Source: an uncultured Pseudanabaenaceae cyanobacterium
GTDB taxonomy: Bacteria > Cyanobacteriota > Cyanobacteriia > Pseudanabaenales > Pseudanabaenaceae
Direction of reading: 5' to 3'
DNA length: 64,000 nt
Assembly (NCBI GenBank): GCA_937927915.1
Contig: CALGKB010000001.1
Location: 62,001-126,000 of the forward strand
Position numbers and translations under genes: made by a program. Below the pieces are notes generated by a model. The model did not search any database. It was not told the origin of the DNA and saw nothing but the letters and a program-made list of their open reading frames with translations. Positions 1 to 9,100 of this stretch are shown here, piece after piece (within the stretch, counting starts at the first letter, position 1; each line of letters opens with the position of its first letter).

Positions 1-109
1 TAAACAAATCCCCTGCCTTACAGATGCGGGAATCGGTCACCAACCCCCTCACTTCCTCCGTCTGACTGCATTCCAAACCAATCCGGTGCAACAACTGCGC
101 TAACAACAT
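1..109 (-). CDS. murE: UDP-N-acetylmuramoyl-tripeptide synthetase (MurE), N-terminal fragment
   Basis: The gene runs off the left edge; only about 36 N-terminal codons are present. Read from an ATG at 109-107 it gives a leucine-rich start, then TDSR followed by KAGDLF. TDSR-x(4)-GDLF is the conserved N-terminal signature of Mur ligases that bind the UDP moiety, and the Cys before KAGDLF resembles cyanobacterial MurE. MurE adds the third peptide residue to UDP-MurNAc-dipeptide in the cytoplasm for peptidoglycan. MurF shares the motif, so the paralogue is not certain. A TTG at 121-119 is an in-frame alternative start. The promoter must lie in 110-271, shared with the divergent small gene. Confidence 0.6.
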   Translation of the reverse strand, partial: MLLAQLLHRIGLECSQTEEVRGLVTDSRICKAGDLF

Positions 110-218
110 AATGGTCGGCAACTTTTAGAGAGAGATCATAGCGGATACGTGAACAAATGTTAAAAAAAATCTGCCTCTATCTAACGAAATATTGAGAAAA
201 AGACCCAAACTCTTCCTT

Positions 219-248
219 TTGGACTAAAGTAGGCACAGCCATTATACA
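219..248 (+). promoter_or_regulatory. Predicted sigma70-type promoter of the small membrane protein gene
   Basis: TTGGAC at 219-224 and TATACA at 243-248 are separated by 18 bases, and the start codon follows 23 bases later. Both hexamers match consensus only partly (about 4 of 6 each). This is the best -35/-10 pair in the 162-base gap between the divergent murE and the small gene. Inference from sequence only. Confidence 0.35.
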
Positions 249-271
249 AAACTTGATTTTAGTAAACTTTT

Positions 272-445
272 ATGTACAGAAACACCACGAAAGACCCTGT
301 TGTCGCGGCTGTTACTGCTGCCATTGGGGCAGGTACTGTTGCTGCCATTAGTGTTAGTCGAGGGCAGAATCTCTTTGTCGGGATTGCAGTGACTATCTTT
401 GCCACCGTTGCTGCCCTGGTTATTGATGCTTTGTTTTTTGAGTAA
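272..445 (+). CDS. Small two-helix membrane protein, function unknown
   Basis: A 57-residue protein, not assignable to a named family. It begins MYRNTTKDP, then has a small-residue-rich hydrophobic stretch (about residues 9-29, many Ala/Gly/Val), a short polar turn (SRGQN), and a second hydrophobic stretch (about residues 34-55) ending in FFE. This suggests two transmembrane helices joined by a short loop. It is supported as a gene by a promoter-like pair at 219-248, and by an intrinsic terminator 16 bases after the stop codon. No strong ribosome-binding site precedes the ATG. The size and shape resemble small thylakoid proteins, but no photosystem subunit signature is present. Confidence 0.55.
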   Translation: MYRNTTKDPVVAAVTAAIGAGTVAAISVSRGQNLFVGIAVTIFATVAALVIDALFFE

Positions 446-460
446 AAACCTTATCCACCC

Positions 461-493
461 AGAGGTGTCTGGTTGCAGGCATCTCTTTTTTTT
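461..493 (+). terminator. Intrinsic terminator of the small membrane protein gene
   Basis: AGAGGTG (461-467) pairs with CATCTCT (480-486), a 7-bp stem with one G-T pair and a 12-base loop, followed directly by a run of T. It works for plus-strand transcripts; on the minus strand the stem has no T tract. Confidence 0.7.
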
Positions 494-1319
494 ATTGCAC
501 ATAAATCGTGTCATAGCTGCCAAACACTTTTAGGGTTTCTGTAATATTTTGTAAAGCTGCCAGGGTAGTTTGCATTTGCCGATCGTTGACATTGGCTTCC
601 ACATCCACGAAAAAAATATATTCCCCCAGCCCCCGTTTGGAGGGACGGGACTCAATGCGACTGAGATTTATGCCCTGCAGGGCGAATAATTCCAACGCTG
701 CCACCAGACTACCAGGTCGATCGAGGACACTAAAGGCTAGAGAGGTACGGCGACCGGCGTGATGGGGTGACCGCGCCAAGACCCAAAAACAGGTGCAATT
801 GTCCCTATAGTCATTGATGGGGCAAGCTAGGATGGGGAGATGATGGAGACTAGCGGCACGGGGGGAGGCGATTACAGCAATCCTGGGGTCAGTTTGTACT
901 TGGGACAACATATCCGTTGTGGAGTGGGTGGCGATGCGTTGGGCGTGGGGCAAATGCTGTTCTAACCACTGTTCACACTGGGAGAGCGCTTGCCGGTGGG
1001 AATAAACTAGAGCAATATCTTTTATGGCAGTGGCACAACTGATCAAAGCATGGCGAATAGGTAAGACGATCGCTTGTTGAATTTGCAACTCTTCCCACTG
1101 CCACATTCCATCTAAAGTTGTAGTCACGCTCCCCTCCACGGAATTTTCTACGGGTACAATTGCCAGTTCTGCCTCTGCTGTTGCCACACTTTTCAGCACC
1201 TGGGGAATAGTTATGTGGGGGCAGAGTTGCCAATCCTCTCCAGGGTGTAATTCCTGATAGATCATTGCCACAATTTCTGACCAAGTACCCGTTGGTCCCA
1301 AAAATGCCAGTCTATTCAT
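492..1319 (-). CDS. pheA: Prephenate dehydratase with ACT domain
   Basis: 275 residues, the usual size of a monofunctional bacterial prephenate dehydratase. It converts prephenate to phenylpyruvate in phenylalanine synthesis. The N-terminal catalytic domain opens with FLGPTGTWSE; the usual TRFWVL motif appears as TCFWVL near residue 180. The C-terminal ACT domain (about residues 190-270) carries GSL (GALV in other family members) and ESRPSKRGLGEY, the phenylalanine-binding regulatory motif, so feedback inhibition by Phe is expected. It is the last gene of a minus-strand run. Its ATG lies inside the end of pcxA (8-base overlap), so translation is probably coupled. Confidence 0.93.
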   Translation of the reverse strand: MNRLAFLGPTGTWSEIVAMIYQELHPGEDWQLCPHITIPQVLKSVATAEAELAIVPVENSVEGSVTTTLDGMWQWEELQIQQAIVLPIRHALISCATAIKDIALVYSHRQALSQCEQWLEQHLPHAQRIATHSTTDMLSQVQTDPRIAVIASPRAASLHHLPILACPINDYRDNCTCFWVLARSPHHAGRRTSLAFSVLDRPGSLVAALELFALQGINLSRIESRPSKRGLGEYIFFVDVEANVNDRQMQTTLAALQNITETLKVFGSYDTIYVQ

Positions 1320-2616
1320 TCATCTCTTGGTAAATAGCAGAAGTGGAAGGAGAAGCCCGCCGTAAATATTGGAAAATCCAGAACTTAAACAAAGCATCTA
1401 AAAACACAGGCACCGTGGCAATAAAAATATCCGTGAGAATGATATTTTCCGGTAAGCCAAAGTGGTTAAATAAAACTTTAATCAGGGCATCCCAACCGTC
1501 GCTGGAGTGATAACCGACGAAGGTATCTGTACTCACAATAATTAAAAAGGCTTTGGCACTGTCACTTAACCCCGCTAAGGTTTCATAAATAAACTCTTTG
1601 ACAATTCTCACCTCCCGCCTGCCGAATATAACAATCCCATATACCACCACCGCACTGGTAAAGTCCGCTAACAGATTCTTGATCCCCTCTATGCTCTTGT
1701 AGTTGTAATCAAGGACTAATTTTTCCGCTGCCTTTTTTAACTTTTTCTCCCGCTCTTCCCCCTCCATCGGTTTTCCCTGCAATGCTGCTACCAGGGACTC
1801 CAGTTCAATTTCCTCCTGCAGCGATCGGAATTCCTCTAGTGCCTCGGTTTTGAAGTGGTCTTGGAATTTAATTTCTACCGTAGCAGGGTGCTGCCAGAGG
1901 TCAACAAGGGGAGAATAGATAAGAGTTTTACTCCCCCACTGCACGACAATTGCTAGGACAACTAGACTGGCAAAGAAGCGAAGGGCAATAAAGGCACGGC
2001 GGCGGGTTTTCTCCAATTCATCTACTATTTCCCGTTCAAGCCGAGCGGCATTACCAGCCAGCAAACTAGTAATTTGTTTGAAGGTAAACACCAGCGAGTC
2101 GGGCATAATGCTTATTTCTCTTTCCCGCTCTTGATTGAGAATTTGTCGCTTGAGGGGAGAAGGATTGATGTCTAGGGAAGGTTCTGCTGGCGCTGGGGGG
2201 CGGGAGTTTGTCTCCGTGGCGGGCGCAGTGGTCTTATTATCCTGATTGTTATAGCGCTGTAAATACTCATCTATGAGGGCTAGCTTTTCTAAAATTGTGG
2301 GACGATCAGCTGCATTTTCTGTTAATAAAACATTTTGTTGCCAGTTACCAGGAGCAAGATTAGTTAATTTATATTCTAGCAGTTTGAGGCGAATTGTGTT
2401 GAGGTGTTTCTGTAATTGCGTGGCAATCACTGTGTAGGTGCCGCTGCCATAGGTACCATCATCCCTGATCAGTTTTCCCCCAAAATATTCCGCCTCCAGG
2501 CGTTGGATTTGTAACGCTGCCCTGTAGGCATCCTCTAGTGCCTTAGCTGGTCTACTGTGATACCACTGTCGCAAACGCCGCCCTAGTTTTTTCCCCCATG
2601 AGAATTCCATAGCCAC
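1312..2616 (-). CDS. pcxA: Proton extrusion protein PcxA (CemA family)
   Basis: 434 residues. An N-terminal soluble region (ALEDAYRAALQIQRLE, EYFGGK) is followed by a charged segment and a C-terminal membrane domain with several hydrophobic helices (about residues 210-240, 315-335, 355-375, 390-420), including FGRREV and STDTFVGYHS, which are hallmarks of the PcxA/CemA (CotA) family. Members sit in the cytoplasmic membrane (or chloroplast envelope) and support light-driven Na+-dependent proton extrusion and inorganic carbon uptake. The start is followed by a second ATG two codons in (2610), which is equally possible. It follows the DUF1350 gene by 2 bases and overlaps pheA. Confidence 0.93.
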   Translation of the reverse strand: MAMEFSWGKKLGRRLRQWYHSRPAKALEDAYRAALQIQRLEAEYFGGKLIRDDGTYGSGTYTVIATQLQKHLNTIRLKLLEYKLTNLAPGNWQQNVLLTENAADRPTILEKLALIDEYLQRYNNQDNKTTAPATETNSRPPAPAEPSLDINPSPLKRQILNQEREREISIMPDSLVFTFKQITSLLAGNAARLEREIVDELEKTRRRAFIALRFFASLVVLAIVVQWGSKTLIYSPLVDLWQHPATVEIKFQDHFKTEALEEFRSLQEEIELESLVAALQGKPMEGEEREKKLKKAAEKLVLDYNYKSIEGIKNLLADFTSAVVVYGIVIFGRREVRIVKEFIYETLAGLSDSAKAFLIIVSTDTFVGYHSSDGWDALIKVLFNHFGLPENIILTDIFIATVPVFLDALFKFWIFQYLRRASPSTSAIYQEMNE

Positions 2617-2618
2617 GG

Positions 2619-3401
2619 TTAGGCAGTAGTTCTGATATTTAATAGTCTAATGCGGGATAGCCAACTGAGGAGTACTTTCTCTAAGATTTCGTTATTGCGG
2701 TAAGTTTCCTGCTTTAACCACTGGGCAAGAGCATCGATGGGGCTGAAGTTTCTCCCTACCCGCCAGTTAAATTCTACCCCCATTGCAGTTAAGTGATTGC
2801 CTGGTAGAGTTTCCACCTTGACCCTATCGGCAAATTTGTAGCGCAGGATGTTGGCTAAAACAGGAATTTCATCAATGTCATCATCCCAAAACTTGATCAG
2901 TAAATTGTGCGGCACAGCATAACGATCGGCAACTAGACTATTCAATTCATCAGGGGAGGGGCTAAATTCTGACTCCGCTAGTTCAGGCAAACTCTGTCCT
3001 AGTTCACGAAAGAAGGGAATCGATCGTTTAGCACTATAGTTGTTATAGGCAATGAAAATATTACCCGCCCGTTGGGGTTGAAATTGGCAGTTAATAATGA
3101 GATGAATTTTACAGCCCATACTGTGACCCATACCAAAGACAGGCAATCCCTCCCATCCCAACTCGGCTTGGGCAGTGGCAAATTCTGTGTAGACTTCCCG
3201 GGCAATTTGGTAGTGATCAAAAGAGCTATTCAAAAATGGAGTTGTGACCACCAGATAGCCCGCCTCTGCCACTTTCTCTAGCAAACGGTTGTAACTGACT
3301 TGGGGAGCTGCCGCGAAAAATGCCCCCCCTAAAAAATGCACTACTCCCTTTGCCCGGCGGGGAACTAAAACCCAATTGTTCCCGATCGCTGACCAGTTCA
3401 T
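2619..3401 (-). CDS. DUF1350 family alpha/beta-hydrolase-like protein
   Basis: 260 residues, typical of DUF1350, a family of cyanobacteria and plastids with an alpha/beta hydrolase fold and unknown substrate. VVHFLGGAFFAAAPQ near the N-terminus, PFLNSSFDH, and GHSMGCK (a GxSxG-type nucleophile elbow at about residue 92) are the family marks. A late GNHL could supply the catalytic His. It is cytosolic by sequence (no signal peptide). It lies between the SbcD-like gene (42 bases upstream) and pcxA (2 bases downstream), and is likely cotranscribed with both. Confidence 0.85.
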   Translation of the reverse strand: MNWSAIGNNWVLVPRRAKGVVHFLGGAFFAAAPQVSYNRLLEKVAEAGYLVVTTPFLNSSFDHYQIAREVYTEFATAQAELGWEGLPVFGMGHSMGCKIHLIINCQFQPQRAGNIFIAYNNYSAKRSIPFFRELGQSLPELAESEFSPSPDELNSLVADRYAVPHNLLIKFWDDDIDEIPVLANILRYKFADRVKVETLPGNHLTAMGVEFNWRVGRNFSPIDALAQWLKQETYRNNEILEKVLLSWLSRIRLLNIRTTA

Positions 3402-3443
3402 TGCTCTTTGTGAAATCTATGGTGTTATTGTAGCTTAACAAAA

Positions 3444-4553
3444 CTAAATTCTTTGTAAATATTCTAACCCTTGGCGGACAAAATCGGAGCGGCAGATGTC
3501 AGGGCGGAGGGGGCGAGTCTCTAAAAATTGCTTGGCTTCTTGGTAAAGTCCTCCCTGGGGTAGGGTAGGGGATTCTCTCTCGTTTTTCCTCAACTCTGTT
3601 GGTTTAGTCACTAACAAATAGTGCAGTGCCTGTCGTTGAAACTGCCGAATTTGCTTATAATCTAATTGATTCTGCAGAGAGCGGGGCAGGTTAATCACCC
3701 GTTGTCTTACCACTGCATCAGTAATATCAGTTTGGTGCACATTGTCAGCAATTAAATTATTCAACTCCTCGATCGTTTTGCCCGTTGCATCAATCATAGG
3801 TAGATCGATAGTTTTCCTGGTCTCTAGGGGATGAAAGAAAACTTTTTTATGTTCTAAATCAAACTCCACAAAACCCTTCTCCTCCTTTGCCTCTTTCCAA
3901 ATATCATTGCTTGTGCGTTCAATAGCCCCCGCATAGTAAATAAACCGATTGATGTGTCGAAAACTATGGAAATGACCACAGGCAACATAGTCCCAATCTT
4001 TTTGCAGTAATTCCTTGGGCACATGAGCACCACCGTAGTCATTTTCTAAGTCTTGATCGATCGTGCCATGCACAAGTAGAACATTGAAACGGCAATTTTT
4101 ATCAGGGCGCAAGTCCAGTTTATCTGCCTCCAAAAGGGCACTATGGGGCAAACAGGCTACTGTAACTTCTTTACTGGGGTAAACCACTACTTCAGCTTTA
4201 TGGGATACGACAGTAACGTGAGGGATGGATTTAAATAATTCCAAAATGCAGGCATTATCTTTAGTTTTCACGGCGTCGTGGTTGCCCGCAATAATGATGG
4301 TTTCTATACCTGTTTTCTGGGCAAATTCTTGCAACAGATTGTAGGTGTGTAGTAGAGTTAAGTTATCGGGGTGGTTTTTATGAAATACGTCCCCAGCAAT
4401 TAACAGCAAATTGGGGGCTAATGTGGCAATTTTGGTGAGGGCTTGTTGAAAGGCTTTGAACACATCTGCTTCCCTTTGATTAATACCCTTGTTGTTAGTG
4501 CGACTGTAGTTGCGAAAGCCTAGGTGCAAATCGGCAAGATGGACTAAGCGCAT
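3444..4553 (-). CDS. sbcD: SbcD/Mre11-like DNA repair exonuclease subunit
   Basis: 369 residues. It carries the calcineurin-like metallophosphoesterase motifs in order: DLHLG (residues 8-12), GDVFHK (about 54), GNHD (about 91), a late VHGT, and GHFHS (about 194), which supply the two-metal site. Those of SbcD/Mre11 nucleases have the same order. These process DNA ends and hairpins together with the SMC-like ATPase SbcC/Rad50. No sbcC lies beside it, so the partner must be elsewhere or absent. First gene of the minus-strand run ending in pheA. Confidence 0.82.
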   Translation of the reverse strand: MRLVHLADLHLGFRNYSRTNNKGINQREADVFKAFQQALTKIATLAPNLLLIAGDVFHKNHPDNLTLLHTYNLLQEFAQKTGIETIIIAGNHDAVKTKDNACILELFKSIPHVTVVSHKAEVVVYPSKEVTVACLPHSALLEADKLDLRPDKNCRFNVLLVHGTIDQDLENDYGGAHVPKELLQKDWDYVACGHFHSFRHINRFIYYAGAIERTSNDIWKEAKEEKGFVEFDLEHKKVFFHPLETRKTIDLPMIDATGKTIEELNNLIADNVHQTDITDAVVRQRVINLPRSLQNQLDYKQIRQFQRQALHYLLVTKPTELRKNERESPTLPQGGLYQEAKQFLETRPLRPDICRSDFVRQGLEYLQRI

Positions 4554-4645
4554 AACAAATACCTACCCCCTTTCCACTAAGTTTAGCCTAGCATATCGCC
4601 CCTCCCCAAGCTATGATCATCTGTCAATATTGGGCTGGTAACATT

Positions 4646-5722
4646 ATGACTGGTTTGTATGTCGCTGTCTCTGGGCATGGGTTTGGACACACCACCCGCA
4701 CTTGCTCTGTTGTCGCTGCTCTGCAACATCTTTTGCCGCACTTACCCATTACAATTGTGACGCCAGTGCCCCAGTGGCTGATCGATTCCTACGTGACGAA
4801 ACCCTATCACTATCGCCCTGTACGCTTAGATGTGGGGGTAGTACAAAGGGATGGCTTGCAAATGGATAAACCCGCTACTTTAACCCAACTAAAAGAGTTA
4901 CGGGCACAACAACAGATACTGGTCGCCCAGGAGGCGGAATATATTAAGTCCCAGGGGATTAATTTGGTCTTTGCTGATATGCCCCCCTTAGCTGTAGCAA
5001 TTGCCCGAGCGGTGGGGATTCCCTGTTGGTTGAGTTCCAATTTTGGCTGGGATTTAATTTACCAGGATTGGGTGGATGAACTGCCAGAGTTTGCCGAGAT
5101 GGTGGATTGGATACAAGGTTTGTATAAACAGGTGGATTTATTACTGCGCCAACCTTTTTGTGAAGAAATGCCTGCCTTTAGAAACAGAATCGATGTGGGT
5201 TTGACAGGGGGGACACCTAAATTTACAAAGGCAGAAATCTACGAGAAACTACAGTTAAACCCCGATCGTTCTACTGTGTTAATTAGCTTTGGGGGGTTGG
5301 GATTACGGGGAATTCCCTATGCCACTGTGGAGCAATATGCTGACTGGCAATTTATCACCTTTGACCAAGCCGCCCCTTCCTTTCCCAACCTGTTAGTTTT
5401 AAGTGGACGCCATATTAGACCAGTGGATGTCATGCCCATTTGTGACGCTGTGATTACTAAACCGGGCTATAGCACTATTGCCGAGGCTTGTCGTCTGGAG
5501 GTGGGGATTGTGTGTCTGACCCGATGGGGTTTTGCGGAGGGGAAATATCTGTTGGCAGGGGTGGAAAACTATATGCGCCATCACATCATCGATCCCGCCG
5601 ATTTCTACGAGGGCAATTGGCATTTCTTGCGCTCCCCTTTCACTATGCCCAAACTGCCAGATAAATTAGACCGGCAGGGGGAATGGACAATTGCCGCAAA
5701 GATTGCCAGCTATTTGGAGTAA
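4646..5722 (+). CDS. MurG-like glycosyltransferase family protein
   Basis: About 358 residues from this ATG. The N-terminus LYVAVSGHGFGHTTR is the glycine-rich loop of GT-B glycosyltransferases related to MurG and to the N-terminal half of plant-type arabinokinases. A C-terminal donor-binding half includes SFGGLG, then DAVITKPGYSTIAEA, the motif that binds nucleotide sugars in this group. Substrates cannot be read from sequence. I chose 4646 because the family begins a few residues before LYVAVSGHGFGH; an ATG at 4613 is in frame but adds unmatched residues. No strong ribosome-binding site is seen for either. Converges on rpsN. Confidence 0.8.
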   Translation: MTGLYVAVSGHGFGHTTRTCSVVAALQHLLPHLPITIVTPVPQWLIDSYVTKPYHYRPVRLDVGVVQRDGLQMDKPATLTQLKELRAQQQILVAQEAEYIKSQGINLVFADMPPLAVAIARAVGIPCWLSSNFGWDLIYQDWVDELPEFAEMVDWIQGLYKQVDLLLRQPFCEEMPAFRNRIDVGLTGGTPKFTKAEIYEKLQLNPDRSTVLISFGGLGLRGIPYATVEQYADWQFITFDQAAPSFPNLLVLSGRHIRPVDVMPICDAVITKPGYSTIAEACRLEVGIVCLTRWGFAEGKYLLAGVENYMRHHIIDPADFYEGNWHFLRSPFTMPKLPDKLDRQGEWTIAAKIASYLE

Positions 5723-5744
5723 AAATCCCCTAGGGGCTAGGGGA
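5721..5744 (-). terminator. Intrinsic terminator of rpsN
   Basis: TCCCCTAG (5726-5733) and CTAGGGGA (5737-5744) form an 8-bp stem with a three-base loop. On the minus strand the stem is followed by TTTTT (5725-5721), immediately after the rpsN stop, so it terminates rpsN. There is no T tract on the plus strand. Confidence 0.75.
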
Positions 5745-5751
5745 AGAAACT

Positions 5752-6057
5752 TTACCAACTGGATTTGACAACGCCGGGTAGCAAGCCCTGGTGTGCCATT
5801 TCCCGCAGCATATTGCGGCACAAACCAAAATCACGGTAATATGCCCTCGGTCTACCAGTGAGGCGACAGCGGTTGCGCAGACGGGTGGGGCTGCTATTGC
5901 GGGGTAGGCGCTGTAATTGGCGATGAATATCTAGAAGTTCCGATTGCGTCAGTTCCTCCGTCATCATCCGTTCTTTGAGTGCCTCCCGCTTGGCGGCGTA
6001 TTTTTCTACTAACTTTTGGCGCTTTTTCTCGCGCTCGATCATGCTCTTTTTAGCCAT
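5752..6057 (-). CDS. rpsN: 30S ribosomal protein S14
   Basis: 101 residues, the long zinc-free form of S14 (no CxxC pairs). [10 protein letters not shown] at the start, and [19 protein letters not shown] followed by REMAHQG and VKSSW at the end, are the standard S14 signature. It binds 16S rRNA in the head of the small subunit. It is a lone gene in cyanobacteria as here, with its own terminator downstream and a divergent gene 88 bases upstream. Confidence 0.97.
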   Translation of the reverse strand: MAKKSMIEREKKRQKLVEKYAAKREALKERMMTEELTQSELLDIHRQLQRLPRNSSPTRLRNRCRLTGRPRAYYRDFGLCRNMLREMAHQGLLPGVVKSSW

Positions 6058-6145
6058 AGACTAGGGATACTTAAGGGATTCTAATGATAGCTTAACTGGG
6101 CAGGGTAAATCAAATTATACTAGGAAAGCACACTTACCGATCGCT

Positions 6146-9100
6146 ATGGTCTACACTGCCAGTGTCGACATATCTAGTGGCAGACTGCTACAGCGCAGTT
6201 TGTTGCCCCAACGCTTGCCTAGTTATCCGGGCTTGGAAATTGCTGCGGATGTGTGGACAGCTGTGGACTTGGGGGGGGACTACTACCAGTTCCTGGAGCA
6301 ACCCGGTCTCTTGGCGGTAGCGATCGCTGATTCTTCAGGGAAATCGGTGGCGGGGGCAATCCATGCGGCTCTGTTTAAGGGGCAGTTAGATGCTTTGGCG
6401 CAGCAGGGCAAACTCCACAATCCCGTGCAGTTGTTGACTACCCTCAATAAATTGCTCTGTGAAACGCCAACAGGGGATGCCATTGCCCTTGCCTATGGGG
6501 TGCTGGATTTGAGTACCTATGAACTGCGGGTGAGCAATGCGGGGATTCCCGGTCCCCTCCTCTACTACGCCCAAAAACAACGCTGTGAGGAAATTATCAA
6601 CCCTGCCACTGCCCTGGGACGTTATGCCGAAGCGCAGTTTAAGGTCACCACCCGATCGTTGGAACCGGGGGATGTGGTAGTTTTTTTCAGCGACGGTCTC
6701 TCGGAGCAGATCAATCTCAGGGGGGAGGAATTTGGCGAATATGCCCTGCAACAAGCCCTAGCCCGCTCAGCCCATCTGCCAGCCCAGGGGATTCTGCAAA
6801 ATCTCAAACAGGAATTGGATGAATTTTCTGGGCGCACCGTCCCCGATGACGATGTCTCTATTGTGGTGATCAAGGTAATCAAAAAGGTCAAGTGGGACCA
6901 GTTACGGGATTGTCCCTACCAGGAGGCATTCCAGGCATGGATTCGCTCGGAGGAAAAGGATGAGTCCTGTCTGCTGCGGGGGATTAGACTGAAAGAAGCC
7001 CTAGCATGGGCAGAGGGTAGGGAGTTAAGCCGATCGGAGCGGGAATTTTTAGAGGCAAGTCAGCGGGTCAACGAGCGGGAGCAGCTGCAGGCACAACTCT
7101 TGGTGGAGGCACAAAAACGAGCAGAGGCAGCAGACCAGCTGGAGAAATTGGCGCAGGAACTAGCCCGCAGTCTGGAGGCGGAACGGCAGCATCGCCTGGC
7201 AGCGGAATTGGGAGAACTACGGGAACGCATAATTGCCTTGACAAAGTCGGCGGAAACCCTCTACCTCTCCAACAACCAAATTGAAGCCCTCATTGCCAGT
7301 GTGATTGCCGGTGTGCAACTCAAACGTCTGTCCGTCCAACTGGGGGATGAACTAGCTGCCAAGCTGGAAGATAAGGTAAAAATGCAAACGATCGTTACCC
7401 TAGAGCAGGTGGTGTACGGCATCCATGAGACGAACCGCCTGGAGGGGCACGGTTACTGGGTGAACAAGGTGCGCTTTAGTGCCGATGGCACAAGCATAGT
7501 TTCCGCCAGTAGCGATCGGACAATCCGCATTTGGAATACAGACGGCAGTCTCCGTCAGGTGTTGACAGGGCATACTAACTGGGTGACCAGCGTCGATTTT
7601 AGCCCAGACCAGCGGATTCTAGCTTCCGCCAGTCGCGACAATACGGCAAGGCTATGGTTTTTAGACCCAGAGACAGGACTGTACCGTACAGAGGGTTTTA
7701 TTGTCCTCAGGGGGCACGATGGGCCAGTGATGGATGTGCGTTTTAGCCCAGAGGGGGACATTGTCGCCACCGCTAGTGAAGACAACACGGTGAAATTGTG
7801 GAAGACTAACGGTACCCTTATAAAGACGCTGCGTAACGGTCACAGTAAGTGGGTAAGTTGTGTTGCCTTTAGCCCCAATGGCAAGCTGATTGCCTCCGGT
7901 AGCGCCGATCGCACGATCGTTTTATGGAATCGGGAGGGGGCTATCGTCCAGGTACTGAAGGGGCACGAGAGTTTTGTAGAGGATTTAGCCTTTGACCCCA
8001 AGGGACAAGCCCTGGCATCGGTGGGGCGCGATCGCACGGTGCGCCTGTGGAATACGGAGGGACTCCTGATCCAAACCTTTGAGGGGCACAAGGACAAGGT
8101 GTGGGGTGTTGCTTTTAGTACGGACGGGGAAATCATTGCCAGTGGCAGTGCCGATCGGACAGTCAAACTCTGGGACCTGCGGGGCAATCTCCTAAAAACC
8201 CTGAGGGGGCATGGGGACGTAGTGCAGAGTGTGGCATTCAGTCCCGATGGCAAAACCCTCATCTCCGGCAGCCGCGATACAACGGTAAAAATGTGGAATT
8301 TCCTGGGTACCCCCCTCAAAACTCTCACCGGACCCGAGGAAGGCATCAACTGCTGTGCTGTCAGCCCGGACGGCAAAATCATCGCTGCCGGCAGTCGGGA
8401 CCGCCAAGTGCAGGTGTGGATTGCCTCCGGCAAACCCGTCTATCGCATCAAGGAACATCACAACGATCGGGTGAACAGCGTTTGCTTTAGCCCCGACGGA
8501 CGCATGATTTTAACCGGTTGCGCCGATAACAGTGTGCGCCTGTGGGAAACCCGATCGGGTCGTCTCCTGTTGACCATGACCAGGCATCGGGGGGAAGTCT
8601 ACCAAGTGGCATTTCGTCCGGATGGGCAGGTGATGGCATCCTGTGGGGCAGATGGCACGATTCGCCTGTGGGACTTGCAGGGAGACTGCCTGGACAACCT
8701 GCAGGGGCATCTGGGGGACGTCTACACCGTAGCCTTCAGTCCTGACGGTACTAAGATGGCATCGGGGGGCAAAGACCGCAACATTGTAATTTGGAATTGG
8801 AACGGCAAGGTAGAACACAGCTTTGAAGCCCACAGTGCGGAGGTGTTGACGGTGGCATTTAGTCCCGATGGCAAGCTGCTTGCCTCTGGCAGCGCCGATC
8901 AGAGCGTGAAACTGTGGACATTGGAGGGGAAATTAATTAAGACCTTGAACGGGCACAGCGCGGAGGTGCATCAAGTGGCGTTTCATCCGGACGGTACTAC
9001 TTTGGTTTCGGCGGGAGATGACCATCTAGTACAGTTCTGGAGTATCGACGGCACCTTGCTGCGCTCCTTTGAAGGGCACCAGGGAGCGGTGCGGGGGGTA

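Noticed and set aside
272-445. A known photosystem II small subunit in the first gene
   Set aside because: Its sequence has none of the conserved residues of PsbX, PsbY, PsbK or PetN that I can recognise.
7840-8433. 197-codon open frame antisense to the WD40 array
   Set aside because: It arises because WD40 repeats use biased codons; no protein-like features, and the opposing strand has a clear gene.
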